A stretch of DNA of 64,000 nt, taken from assembly GCA_017991595.1 (NCBI GenBank), contig JAGOQJ010000007.1, forward strand, positions 62,001 to 126,000. Reading direction: 5' to 3'. The notes under the pieces were generated by a model, which made no database searches, was not told the DNA's origin, and saw only the letters and a list, made by a program, of their open reading frames with translations. The position numbers were made by a program, and so were the translations under genes. Shown in pieces: positions 26,927 to 43,841 of the stretch. The stretch is from Candidatus Didemnitutus sp. (GTDB lineage Bacteria; Verrucomicrobiota; Verrucomicrobiia; Opitutales; Opitutaceae). The number at the start of each line of letters is the position of its first letter. Position 1 is the first letter of the stretch.

Positions 26927-28159
26927 ATGCCCTGGCCCCTCTATCTCGCGTTGAAGCAGCTGTTCCCCACCGGACGGCTGTCCTTCTTCACGCTGATCTC
27001 GATCCTCGGGGTCGGCTTGGGCGTGGCGCTGATGCTGGTGTCGACGAGCGTGATGGGCGGCTTCGGCCATCAGATCAAAAAGATGATCATCGACACGCAG
27101 GGCGAGGTGCAGGTCCGCGCCCGCTTGCCGCTCAACGAGGCGTCGGCGCCGCGCGTCGAGCAGGCGCTGCGCGACAATACGGCGGTCGCCGGCTATGCGC
27201 CGTATGCGGCGGGGTTTGTGATGATCGAATTCCAGAAGCGCCCGGTGTTCCCGACAATCACCGGCTTCGACGTGGAGCGCATGAAACGCGTCATCCCGCT
27301 CGAGCGCTACCTCCTGGCCGGTTCCCTCGACGATCTCGACGATGACTCCGTCATCCTCAGCTCGATCCTCGCTCGCAACCTCGGTGTCGGTGTCGGCGAC
27401 ACCGTGAGCGTCTACTCGCCGCTGATGATGGAGCGGCTGAAGGCCAACGAAGTGCTGCTCCCGCGCGAGGTGCGCGTCGCCGCCATCTTCCAAATCGGCC
27501 ACCAGCAACTCGACAGCTCGACGGTGCTCTGCTCGCTCCGCCTGATGCAGGATCTCTACGGCCTCGGTCGCTCGATTCATGGCTACAACGTCCGGCTCAA
27601 ACCCGGCCTCGACGAATACGCCGTCGCCTCCTCGCTCAATGCCGCGTTGCCGGCCTCCGCCTTCGCGCTGACATGGTTCGAGAGCAACGCCGACTTCCAG
27701 TCCGTGCTCAGCTTCGAGCGCAACATGATCTTCTTCCTCCTCACCTTCATTATCATCGTGGCGGCGTTCTCCATCACGAGCTCGCTCCTGATGTCGGTCG
27801 TGCGCAAGACCCGCGAGATCGGCTTGCTCGCCGCGATGGGCGGTCGGGCGCGCGACGTCGCGCTGTGTTTCTGTGCGCAGGGCCTCGTCATCGGCGCCGG
27901 CGGCACGGCCGCGGGGCTGGCCTTCGGCTTCACGTTGCTGCACTGGCGCGATGCGTTGGTGCAGTTCATCGCCCGGATGACGATGGGGCAGGAGGCGTTC
28001 ACGAAATTCTACCAGTTCACGTCCCTGCCGGCCTACACTGAGGCGAAGGACGTCGTCACGATCGTCGTCTTCTCGCTCGGCGCCGCGACGCTGGCCGGAC
28101 TCATCCCCGCGTGGCGCGCCGCGCGGCTCAAACCCGTGGAGGCGCTGCGCAGTGAATAA
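26927..28159 (+). CDS. Lipoprotein-releasing ABC transporter permease, LolC/LolE family
   Basis: A 410-residue inner-membrane permease. The N-terminus LYLALKQLFP, then FFTLISILGVGLGVALMLVSTSVMGGF, is the LolC/E signature. A large periplasmic domain (about 45-260) follows, then three C-terminal helices around FFLLTFIIIVAAFSITSSLLM and VRKTREIGLLAAMGG. With LolD it forms the complex that extracts lipoproteins from the inner membrane for delivery to LolA. Only one permease is here, so it may act as a homodimer (LolF-type). The stop overlaps the lolD start by 8 bp. Confidence 0.92.
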   Translation: MPWPLYLALKQLFPTGRLSFFTLISILGVGLGVALMLVSTSVMGGFGHQIKKMIIDTQGEVQVRARLPLNEASAPRVEQALRDNTAVAGYAPYAAGFVMIEFQKRPVFPTITGFDVERMKRVIPLERYLLAGSLDDLDDDSVILSSILARNLGVGVGDTVSVYSPLMMERLKANEVLLPREVRVAAIFQIGHQQLDSSTVLCSLRLMQDLYGLGRSIHGYNVRLKPGLDEYAVASSLNAALPASAFALTWFESNADFQSVLSFERNMIFFLLTFIIIVAAFSITSSLLMSVVRKTREIGLLAAMGGRARDVALCFCAQGLVIGAGGTAAGLAFGFTLLHWRDALVQFIARMTMGQEAFTKFYQFTSLPAYTEAKDVVTIVVFSLGAATLAGLIPAWRAARLKPVEALRSE

Positions 28160-28838
28160 TCCCGTCCTCCGCGCCTCCGGGCTGCGCAAGAATTACCGCA
28201 GCGGCGACGCCACGCTCGAAGTCCTGCGCGGCGTCGACCTCGCCGTCGCGCCCGGCGAAAGCGTTTCCATCCGTGGCGAATCCGGCTCGGGCAAGAGCAC
28301 GCTGCTCAACCTTCTCGCCGGTCTCGACCGTCCCGACGCGGGCGACCTGCACTGGGGCGCGGAGTCCACCGCGCAGCTGACGCTAGGCGAGCTCACCGCG
28401 CGCCGGGCGCAGTTTCTCGGCATGGTCTTCCAAGCCTATTACTTGATCCCCGAGATCGATGCGCTGGCCAACGTGCTCATGGGCGCGCGCATGCTGGGCG
28501 CGCCGGGTCGTGCCGAGCGCGAGCGCGCGGCGTCCTTGCTCCGTCGCGTCGGGCTCGCCGATCGCGCCGCCCACACGCCGGCACACCTTTCCGGCGGCGA
28601 GCGGCAGCGCGTGGCGGTGGCCCGCGCGTTGATGAACCGCCCGCAGTTGCTGCTCGCCGACGAGCCCACGGGCAACCTCGACGAGCGCACGGGCGAAGAG
28701 GTCATCCGCCTGCTGCTCGAAGTCTGCGCCGAGGAGCGCACCGCGCTCGTGCTGGTGACGCACAACGCCGCCCACGCCGCACGCACGCAACGCCAGCTTT
28801 TCCTGCATCAGGGCCAGTGGGACGCCACGCGGGCCTGA
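28152..28838 (+). CDS. lolD: Lipoprotein-releasing ABC transporter ATPase
   Basis: A 228-residue ATP-binding subunit starting at GTG 28152 inside the end of the permease gene (translational coupling). It has Walker [11 protein letters not shown]-loop [16 protein letters not shown], signature [15 protein letters not shown], Walker [14 protein letters not shown] and H-loop LVTHN. The sequence is of the LolD/MacB class. It powers the LolC/E-type permease encoded immediately upstream. Confidence 0.95.
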   Translation: MNNPVLRASGLRKNYRSGDATLEVLRGVDLAVAPGESVSIRGESGSGKSTLLNLLAGLDRPDAGDLHWGAESTAQLTLGELTARRAQFLGMVFQAYYLIPEIDALANVLMGARMLGAPGRAERERAASLLRRVGLADRAAHTPAHLSGGERQRVAVARALMNRPQLLLADEPTGNLDERTGEEVIRLLLEVCAEERTALVLVTHNAAHAARTQRQLFLHQGQWDATRA

Positions 28839-28911
28839 GCGGCGTGCCGCTCTGTGTGTGCAGGGCATCTTTCGTATGGCCCCCGCGTTCGTGGGTGCTA
28901 CGTTCGCCGCC

Positions 28912-29898
28912 ATGGCCAAACCGAAGATCAAGTGCGGAGTCGCGGGCGTCGGATCGCTCGGCCAGCACCATGCCCGGATTTATGCCTCGTTGCCCAATGC
29001 CGAACTCGTCGGCATCTACGAGGCCAGCGACGCCCGCGCGGCGGAAATCTGCGCGAAGCACCAGTGCCGCCGCTTCGCCACGCTCGCCGAGCTCGGTGCC
29101 GCCTGCGAGGTGGTCAGTGTCGTCGTGCCGACCGACAAGCATGCCGAGGTCGCCCTGCCGCTGCTGGCGGCGGGTTGCCACCTGCTGATCGAGAAGCCGC
29201 TCTGTGCGACCCTCGAGGAGGCCGAGCAGGTGCTCGCCGCGGCGCAAAAGGCGGGGCGCATCGTGCAGGTCGGGCATATCGAGCATTTCAACCCGGTGAT
29301 GAGCTACCTCGAGAAGCACACCGGCCGCCCGCAATACATCACCACCGAGCGCCTCGCGCCCTACACGACACGCGGCACCGAGGTGGGCGTCGTGCTCGAC
29401 CTGATGATCCACGACATCGGCATCGTGCTCGCGCTCGTGAAGTCGCCCATCCGCAAGATCGACAGCGTGGGCATAAGCGTGCTCTCGAAGACCGAGGATA
29501 TCGCGAACGCGCGCATCGAGTTCGAGAACGGCTGCGTGGCCAACCTCAGCGCCTCGCGCATGAGCCTGAAGAAAAACCGCGAGATTCGCGTCTTTCAGGA
29601 CAACGCCTACCTCTCGCTCGATTTCATGAACCAGAAGGGGCACCTGGTGAAGAAGAGCGACATCGTCGCCTATGGGCTGAAGCTGAAGATCGGCCTCGCC
29701 AAGGCCGGCGACGCCTCCTCGATCCCCGTGCACGAGATTCCGATCGAGAAGGGCGAGCCGCTCGCGATCGAGCTGGCGCATTTCCTCGAGAGCGTCGGCG
29801 CGGCGCGCCAGCCCAAGGTCGGCGGCGAACTCGGTCGCTCCGCCCTGCAGGTGGCGATGGCCATCACCGAGCAGATCCGGCAGGGGGCCAAGTCGTGA
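28912..29898 (+). CDS. Gfo/Idh/MocA-family oxidoreductase, possibly GnnA-like
   Basis: A 328-residue NAD-dependent sugar oxidoreductase. The start at ATG 28912 gives the Rossmann fold CGVAGVGSLGQHHARIYAS; an in-frame ATG 54 bases upstream would add an unlikely leader. EKPLCATLEEAE and VGHIEHFNPV (catalytic His region) are present. It lies 40 bp before lpxB. In some bacteria a Gfo/Idh enzyme beside lpx genes is GnnA, which oxidises UDP-GlcNAc at C3 so that GnnB can make the diamino sugar used in lipid A. No GnnB aminotransferase is in the window, so the role is a context-based guess. Confidence 0.85.
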   Translation: MAKPKIKCGVAGVGSLGQHHARIYASLPNAELVGIYEASDARAAEICAKHQCRRFATLAELGAACEVVSVVVPTDKHAEVALPLLAAGCHLLIEKPLCATLEEAEQVLAAAQKAGRIVQVGHIEHFNPVMSYLEKHTGRPQYITTERLAPYTTRGTEVGVVLDLMIHDIGIVLALVKSPIRKIDSVGISVLSKTEDIANARIEFENGCVANLSASRMSLKKNREIRVFQDNAYLSLDFMNQKGHLVKKSDIVAYGLKLKIGLAKAGDASSIPVHEIPIEKGEPLAIELAHFLESVGAARQPKVGGELGRSALQVAMAITEQIRQGAKS

Positions 29899-29938
29899 TG
29901 GTCGTCCGCGGGCAGATAAATCGGGTCCGGTCGCAGCC

Positions 29939-31105
29939 ATGAAAGTCGTTCCGGTCACCTCGTTGCCGGCGCCGCGCGACGGAGCCGTCGATCTCCTCTT
30001 CATCGCCGGGGAACACTCGGGCGACGAACATGCGGCGCGCCTGATCGCGGAGCTGCGACGCAAGCAGCCAGAGCTGCGCATCGCGGCGCTCGGCGGTCCC
30101 GGCATGGCCGCGGCCGGCGCGCAGCTGTTGCACGATCTCACGGCGACCTCGGTGGTCGGTTTCGTCGAGGTGCTGAAACACTACGGTTTCTTCAAGTCGC
30201 TCTTCGCCGCCACGCTCGATTGGATCGCGCAGCACCGACCGCGCGCCGTGTGCTTCGTGGATTATCCGGGCTTCAACCTCCGGCTCGCGGCGCAGCTGCG
30301 GGAGCGCGGGCTGAGTGTGAAGGGTGGGGGCGCGACCAAGCTCCTGTTCTACATCTCGCCGCAAATCTGGGCGTGGAAAGCCAAGCGGCGCTTCACCATG
30401 GCGCGCGATCTCGATGCGCTCGCGACGATTTTTCCGTTCGAGCCCGCCTGCTATGCCGACACGACGCTGCCGGCGGAGTTCGTCGGGCATCCGTTCCTGG
30501 CCGACGACTACGCGGCGCCCGTGCGCTTCGATCCGGCGGGCCCCGTGCTGCTGTTGCCCGGCAGCCGCGTGCAGGCGGTGGGGCGGATCTTCCCGCTGTT
30601 GCTCGGCGGTTTCGAGGCCTACCGGCGCAAGTGCCCCGAGGCGCGCGCCGTGGCGTTGTATCCGAGCGAAGAGGTGGCGGCTATCGCCCGTGCGGAGCTC
30701 GCGCGCTGGCCCGCGCTGGCTGGCGCGGTGGAGTTGCGCGCCAACGCCGGGGTGATGCCCGCGTCCGCCGTGCTCACGTCGAGCGGCACGATGTCGCTCC
30801 ATTGCGCGTTGCAGGCGATCCCGGGTGCGATCGTCTATCGCACGAATCCGCTCACCTACCTGCTGGCCCGATGGTGGGTGAAGATCGAGTTCATCGGCAT
30901 CGCCAACCTGCTGCTCCGCGAGCCGATGTATCCGGAGTTCATCCAAGGCGCGGCGACCGCTGCAGCTCTGGCCGCGCAACTGGAGGATTGTCGCACGCCC
31001 GAGCGGAGCGAGCTCACGCGCCGGCAGGCGGAGCGCTTGCGCGGGCTCCTGCATCAACCGCGCCGCGGCACGGCGGCGGACTGGGTCGCGCGGCAACTCG
31101 TTTAG
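29939..31105 (+). CDS. lpxB: Lipid-A-disaccharide synthase
   Basis: A 388-residue GT19 glycosyltransferase that joins UDP-2,3-diacylglucosamine and lipid X. Family motifs: FIAGEHSGDEHAARLI near the N-terminus, VGFVEVLKHYGF, CFVDYPGFNLRLA, YISPQIWAWK, EFVGHPFLAD, LLLPGSR, and the nucleotide-binding SSGTMSLHCAL. It acts at the inner face of the inner membrane. Its presence shows the cell makes lipopolysaccharide. It follows the Gfo/Idh gene, probably in one transcript. Confidence 0.96.
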   Translation: MKVVPVTSLPAPRDGAVDLLFIAGEHSGDEHAARLIAELRRKQPELRIAALGGPGMAAAGAQLLHDLTATSVVGFVEVLKHYGFFKSLFAATLDWIAQHRPRAVCFVDYPGFNLRLAAQLRERGLSVKGGGATKLLFYISPQIWAWKAKRRFTMARDLDALATIFPFEPACYADTTLPAEFVGHPFLADDYAAPVRFDPAGPVLLLPGSRVQAVGRIFPLLLGGFEAYRRKCPEARAVALYPSEEVAAIARAELARWPALAGAVELRANAGVMPASAVLTSSGTMSLHCALQAIPGAIVYRTNPLTYLLARWWVKIEFIGIANLLLREPMYPEFIQGAATAAALAAQLEDCRTPERSELTRRQAERLRGLLHQPRRGTAADWVARQLV

Positions 31106-31154
31106 AGCCGGAAAAGGGTTGGCTGACCCGCCCGGCGCGCCAAACTCTGCGCCG

Positions 31155-35462
<4,308 letters not shown>

Positions 35463-35585
35463 CACGGCCTGTGCAAGTCGTGGGCTTGCCAAGGCGGCAC
35501 CGGAAACGCCAGGCGTGAAACGCGGCAGGCAGTCCGATATTTCCGGCAGGAGCCGAAGTCGATTTGCTGGTTGTGATCCCGCGCC

Positions 35586-36701
35586 TCAACGCCCGAGCCG
35601 GGCGCGCCAAGTCGGGTAGTCGCGCTCCAGCAGCGCTGCCGGCCACGTGCCATACCACTCGTAACCGGTGCGCCGCTCGCGCTCGACGTCCGCGAGACTG
35701 GGCACGCGTTGGCCGCTGCGGTTGGCGAGGAAGGGCTGGCTGGTCTCGAGATCGTAGAACCGCGCCCACAGCGGCGGTGCGGCCGGATCGGGCACCGTGC
35801 GCCGGTCGGTCGTGCTCGTGTGCCACTCGTATTTCACCGGCTCGGCGGCGACGGTCTCATAGCGCAGGCCGTGGATCGTCGCGCTGCGGAACCACGCCAC
35901 GGCGGATTCGACTGCCGCGACGACTTCGGGCGACGGTGCCTCGAGGCTCATGAGGTAGCGCACGACCACGACACTCTCGCGGCAGACGAGGCCCGGCAGC
36001 TCGAAACTGCGCGCGCCGACCGGCTCGAGCGTGACGTGGTGGTATTGCCCGGCCCAGATCGTGCGCCGCTCGCCTTGGCGGACCTGCAGGCGCAAGATGC
36101 AGGCGTTGCCGCGTTCGACCGCCGCGGCGGCGCGCGTGCGACGCTTGGCGTCGACGAAGGCGAAAGGCGGGTGCGCTTCGGCGACTTGCTGCAAGATCCG
36201 CAGCACATCGGGCAGCACGTCGTCGGCGAAGGTCAGGTGCGGCCGATAGCCTGCCGTGCTCGGAAACGAGTGCGGGAATCCGCCACTCGGATGCTGGGCC
36301 GCGAAGAGAAAGTCGAGGCCACGCAACGCGCCTTCGCGGTAGCGGGCGTCACCGGTGAGATCGAAGGCCCCGGCGAGGTAGGCGATTTGCGGCCAGGTGT
36401 TGCGGTTGTCGAGGCTCGTGTCGGTTTTAGCGCGGTCGGCGAGAAGCTGCTTCTGCTCGTCATCGGACAGGATGCGCAGCGGGTCCTCGTTCTCGCGCCA
36501 GCCGCCGTTGGCGCGCTGGTAGAGGAGAATATTGTCCGCGATGCCGCGCACGTCGTCCTCGGCGAGGCGCGGATAGTCGGTCGTGTGGTGCGAATTCTGC
36601 CAATGATGGATGCCGTCCGCGAAACCATCGAGCGGCAGCGGCGGTGCGGCGCAGGCGGAGATCGTCGCGGTGGCAAAGGCGAGCCAGAGAGAACAGCGCA
36701 T
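35586..36701 (-). CDS. pelA: Secreted pectate lyase, polysaccharide lyase family 10
   Basis: 371 residues with a signal peptide (SLWLAFATATISACAAP). The mature protein has the PelA/PL10 pattern: ADNILLYQRANGGWREN, TSLDNRNTWPQIAYLAGAF, TGDARYREGALRGLDFL, FAAQHPSGGFPHSFP, and the late ERRTGYEWYGTWPAALL. Such enzymes cleave polygalacturonate by calcium-dependent beta-elimination. The full catalytic set was not verified residue by residue. It stands alone on the minus strand, convergent with the hybrid kinase gene, but its product would feed the uronate pathway at 51585-54834. Confidence 0.9.
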   Translation of the reverse strand: MRCSLWLAFATATISACAAPPLPLDGFADGIHHWQNSHHTTDYPRLAEDDVRGIADNILLYQRANGGWRENEDPLRILSDDEQKQLLADRAKTDTSLDNRNTWPQIAYLAGAFDLTGDARYREGALRGLDFLFAAQHPSGGFPHSFPSTAGYRPHLTFADDVLPDVLRILQQVAEAHPPFAFVDAKRRTRAAAAVERGNACILRLQVRQGERRTIWAGQYHHVTLEPVGARSFELPGLVCRESVVVVRYLMSLEAPSPEVVAAVESAVAWFRSATIHGLRYETVAAEPVKYEWHTSTTDRRTVPDPAAPPLWARFYDLETSQPFLANRSGQRVPSLADVERERRTGYEWYGTWPAALLERDYPTWRARLGR

Positions 36702-36813
36702 GACGCCGCCACGTTACTCATCCCGTCGGGCGACGGAAGCCGCGAGTGCGGTTGGCGGCTGGTTTCGTCTTGTGCGGGCGGTGGGGTTGCCGGCACAAAC
36801 ACGCCCTTTTTTC

Positions 36814-37671
36814 ATGACCAGCCAGACCCAGGAAATTCCTCTCGATAAGATCAACCTCTTCGGCGGCACGCAGACGCGCGTGAAGACGAACGACGACGCG
36901 GTCGAAAGCTACGCGGAAGAAATGGCGCGCGGCACGGTCTTCCCGCCGATCTCGCTCTACTTCGACGGCTCCACCTACTGGCTCGCCGACGGCTTCCACC
37001 GCTATCTCGCGACTAAGCGCAACGGCACGCCCGCGATCGCAGCGGAAGTCCAGCCCGGCGGACGCACCGAGGCGCTCCGCCACGCGCTCGGCGCCAACGC
37101 GACCAACGGCATCTACCGCACGAACGGCGACAAGCGCCACGCGGTCGAGATCGCCCTCGAAGAGTGGCCCGAGTTGGCTAACACCGTGCTGGCGGAAATC
37201 TGCAAGGTGTCGGTCGAACTCGTCCGTGGCTGTCGCCAGCAGATGCAGAAAGCCGGCCGCATCCCCGAGGTGATCACGGTCACCGGGCGCGACGGGAAAA
37301 ACTATCCCGGCGCAGTCGAGCGTCAGCCGCGCGGTAAGACCGAGGAGGCTTCGAGCGAGAAGGGCGGTGGCGGGGGCGGCGGAGGCTTCTCCAAGGGCAA
37401 AGGCGACGCCGGTGCGCTTGGCGGCTCGACGAGCGAACTCGAGCAGGAGGCGCGGCAGATGATCCGCAACGGCGAGATCAATCCCTTCGAGTTGGCGAAA
37501 ATGTCCAGCGCCACGCCGATCGACTACGCCGTGACCACGGTGAAGTTGCTCGAGACCATGCGTCGCGATCACCCGCAGCGTCGCGAAGGGTTGGTGAAGA
37601 TCCGCGATTGGATCGACCGCGAGTTGCGCGGGGAAAATGCGTCGGCGGTGGTGGTGGCGTCTGCTGGCTGA
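36814..37671 (+). CDS. ParB-like nuclease-fold domain protein, not a chromosome partition ParB
   Basis: 285 residues from ATG 36814. The N-terminal half is a ParB/Srx-like fold: IPLDKINLFGGTQTR, FPPISLYFDGSTYWLADGFHR (DGxHR replaces the GERR motif of true ParB), then RHALGANATNGIYRTNGDKR and a helical segment resembling a DNA-binding region (EICKVSVELVRGCRQQMQ). A run of glycines (GGGGGGGG near 179) links to a helical C-terminal part. No ParA neighbour or parS-like repeats are seen. The function is unknown; a DNA-binding regulatory role is possible. Confidence 0.8.
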   Translation: MTSQTQEIPLDKINLFGGTQTRVKTNDDAVESYAEEMARGTVFPPISLYFDGSTYWLADGFHRYLATKRNGTPAIAAEVQPGGRTEALRHALGANATNGIYRTNGDKRHAVEIALEEWPELANTVLAEICKVSVELVRGCRQQMQKAGRIPEVITVTGRDGKNYPGAVERQPRGKTEEASSEKGGGGGGGGFSKGKGDAGALGGSTSELEQEARQMIRNGEINPFELAKMSSATPIDYAVTTVKLLETMRRDHPQRREGLVKIRDWIDRELRGENASAVVVASAG

Positions 37672-37693
37672 GCGCGATGGGGCGCGGGGGCGT

Positions 37694-39112
37694 TCAGATT
37701 TTCTGCGCCTTCCATGTGCCGCGTCTGAATAGCGCGGCACTCCAGAGCGTCAGCACCGAGAACGACACGGGCACGGCGAGATAGACGCCCAGCGGACCGA
37801 GCCCGACGGGCTGGGCCAGCGCCCAAGCCAGTGGCACTTGGCCGAGCCAGAAGCAGAAGAAGTTGAGGCGGGTCGGCGTCCACGTGTCGCCCGAGCCGTT
37901 GAAGGTCGCTTCGTAGCACATGCCCGCGGCGTAGAGCGGGAAGGCGAGGCTGATGATCCAGAGCGCGCGCACGGCCTCGGGGAACACGGCGGGGTCGGTC
38001 GTGAAGATGCCGACGATGAGGCGGGAGAGTGCGATGAAGATCAGCCCGATTACGCCGAGAAAGATCATGTTGTAGCGCACGGCGAGGCGGATGGCCTCTT
38101 CCGCGCGGTCGGGCCGTCCGGCGCCGAGATTCTGGCCGACGAGGGTGGCGCCGGCATTGGCGAGGCCCCACGCAGGCATGAGCGCGAAGATGACGACGCG
38201 GATCGCAATGGTGTAGCCGGCCAGCACGGAGCTGCCGAAGGGCGCCATGATCTTGAACAGGCCGACCCAACTCGTGGTCGCGATGAGCAACTGCGCGATG
38301 CCGTTGCCCGAAGTCTTCAAGATGGTGCCCATCACGCCCGGCTGCGGCAGCAGATCACGCCAGTGCAGGCGGATCTGGCCGGGACGGCCGGTGAGGTGCC
38401 AGAGCTGGTAACAGACGCCGATGCCGCGTCCGATGTTGGTCGCCACGGCGGCGCCGGTCACGCCGAGCTCGGGGAAGGGTCCCCAGCCGAAGATGAAGCA
38501 CGGATCGAGGACGATGTTCAGGCCGTTCGCCAGCCAGAGCGTGCGCATGGCGATGGTGGCGTCGCCGGCGCCGCGGAAGACGGCGTTGATGAGAAAAATC
38601 AGGAATACAGTGATGTTCCCGCCGAGCATGATCCGGGCGTAGCCCGTGCCGAGGGGCACGATGCGTTCGTCGGCACCCATGAGGCGCAGGATGTCCGCGG
38701 CGAACCAGCCGAAGCCGAGGCCGAGCAGCGCGGACACGCCCGCACCGAGCAGGATGATCTGGCCCGCGGCGTGGGCGGCCTGTGCGGGATTCTTTTCCCC
38801 GATGCGCCGTGCCACCATGGCGGTCGCCGCGAACGAGATGCCGATGGCGACGGCATAGATGAGGGACATGACCGACTCGGTCAGGCCGATGACGGCCACC
38901 GCCTCGGCGCCGAGGCGCGAGACCCAGAAGACGTCGACGACGGCGAAGAGAGACTCCATCGACATCTCGAGCACCATCGGCACGGAGAGCAGCAGGATGG
39001 CCTGCTTGAGCGGCAGGGTCGTGAAGTCGCTGTGCGTGCCCTTGATGGCCTGCCAGACGCTGCGCCAGAAAGGCGGCGCCGGTGTTGCGGAAGGTTGCGC
39101 GGATGCGGTCAT
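37694..39112 (-). CDS. MATE-family multidrug/metabolite exporter
   Basis: 472 residues with the twelve-helix MATE layout in two repeated halves: LPLKQAILLLSVPMVLEMSMESLFAVVDVFW, then AVAVIGLTESV, and in the second half KTSGNGIAQLLIATTSWV, GYTIAIRVVIF, LVGQNLGAGRPDRAE. MATE proteins export cationic drugs or metabolites using a sodium or proton gradient. Substrate not predictable. It is convergent with the ParB-fold gene (22 bp between stops). Confidence 0.94.
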   Translation of the reverse strand: MTASAQPSATPAPPFWRSVWQAIKGTHSDFTTLPLKQAILLLSVPMVLEMSMESLFAVVDVFWVSRLGAEAVAVIGLTESVMSLIYAVAIGISFAATAMVARRIGEKNPAQAAHAAGQIILLGAGVSALLGLGFGWFAADILRLMGADERIVPLGTGYARIMLGGNITVFLIFLINAVFRGAGDATIAMRTLWLANGLNIVLDPCFIFGWGPFPELGVTGAAVATNIGRGIGVCYQLWHLTGRPGQIRLHWRDLLPQPGVMGTILKTSGNGIAQLLIATTSWVGLFKIMAPFGSSVLAGYTIAIRVVIFALMPAWGLANAGATLVGQNLGAGRPDRAEEAIRLAVRYNMIFLGVIGLIFIALSRLIVGIFTTDPAVFPEAVRALWIISLAFPLYAAGMCYEATFNGSGDTWTPTRLNFFCFWLGQVPLAWALAQPVGLGPLGVYLAVPVSFSVLTLWSAALFRRGTWKAQKI

Positions 39113-39249
39113 GCGTGGAGACCTTGGTCAGCAGCTTGGGCGAGGAGTTCGCCAAAATCGACGAAGCAATCTCACCTCAGCGGGCACACTCAGTGGGCAC
39201 AGACAGGCGGGAAAAACGGAGCCGATGGCGCCGGGTAGCGCGGCAAGGG

Positions 39250-39651
39250 TCAAGCTGCCGGACCGGCGGACGGTTTCGCTCGTTGAAGCGGAAGGACCTG
39301 TTGGATGGCGGCGAGCAGGTCGGCCGGTTGGATGGGCTTGATGAGGGCGGCAGCGATGCCGAGCTCGTCCAAGGTCGGCCGGATGCGGTGATCGGCGGGC
39401 GAGGTGAGCATCACGACGGGGATGCGTTGCAGCTCGGGCTTGGAGCGCATCAGCGTCAGCAACTCGACGCCGTCCATGATCGGCATGCTGACGTCGAGGA
39501 GGATGATGTTCGGCATGGCCTTCTCCATCGCGAAGAGGGCGTTGAAGCCGTTGGAGGCCTCGGTCACGAGCACGTCGAAAGGCGCGAGGGCCCGTTTGGC
39601 AAGCTCGCGCACGGGTTTGGCGTCGTCGACGACGAGAATGACGGCGGGCAT
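39250..39651 (-). CDS. Single-domain CheY-like response regulator
   Basis: 133 residues, receiver domain only: VVDDAKPVRELAKRAL with Asp9/Asp10, phosphorylation site Asp53 (LLDVSMPIMDG), Thr near 83 (VVMLTSP) and Lys105 (ALIKPIQP). There is no output domain, so it must act by protein contact or as a relay. It starts only 13 bp after the end of purL on the same strand and is probably co-transcribed with it, an odd pairing. A relay with the hybrid kinase at 31155 is possible but unsupported. Confidence 0.9.
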   Translation of the reverse strand: MPAVILVVDDAKPVRELAKRALAPFDVLVTEASNGFNALFAMEKAMPNIILLDVSMPIMDGVELLTLMRSKPELQRIPVVMLTSPADHRIRPTLDELGIAAALIKPIQPADLLAAIQQVLPLQRAKPSAGPAA

Positions 39652-39664
39652 GCGCAGACGGGGC

Positions 39665-43657
<3,993 letters not shown>

Positions 43658-43705
43658 GGTCGGGGTCGAGGCTTCGCCGGGAAGGGAACGGCGTCAAGCG
43701 ATGGA

Positions 43706-43744
43706 ACCGGCACAGCACAGTTCCCGGGCCGGAACTGTGCCGGT
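43706..43744. promoter_or_regulatory. Long inverted repeat between divergent purL and purF
   Basis: The core CACAGTTCC (43716-43724) / GGAACTGTG (43731-43739) is a perfect 9-bp dyad around CGGGCC. The outer ACCGG (43706-43710) and CCGGT (43740-43744) also pair, with a 5-base CACAG duplication bulged on the left. It sits 48 bp from the purL start and 97 bp from the purF start, the natural place for a shared operator. The cognate regulator is unknown. Confidence 0.6.
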
Positions 43745-43841
43745 CGCGGGCCGATGACACGGCTTTTGCGGGGCGAGGCGGCGGCGGCTGGAGAAAGCCG
43801 TTGACCAATCCGCGCGGGGTCCAAACCTAGATTTTCCCTGC

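Noticed and set aside
36814-37671. ParB-like domain as a marker of a replication origin or plasmid partition locus
   Set aside because: No ParA, no parS-like repeats, no DnaA boxes noticed, and the diagnostic ParB motif is altered.
43802-43835. TTGACC as a -35 box for purF
   Set aside because: The only hexamers at a normal distance (AACCTA) fit a -10 box poorly, and TAGATT is 21 bp away.
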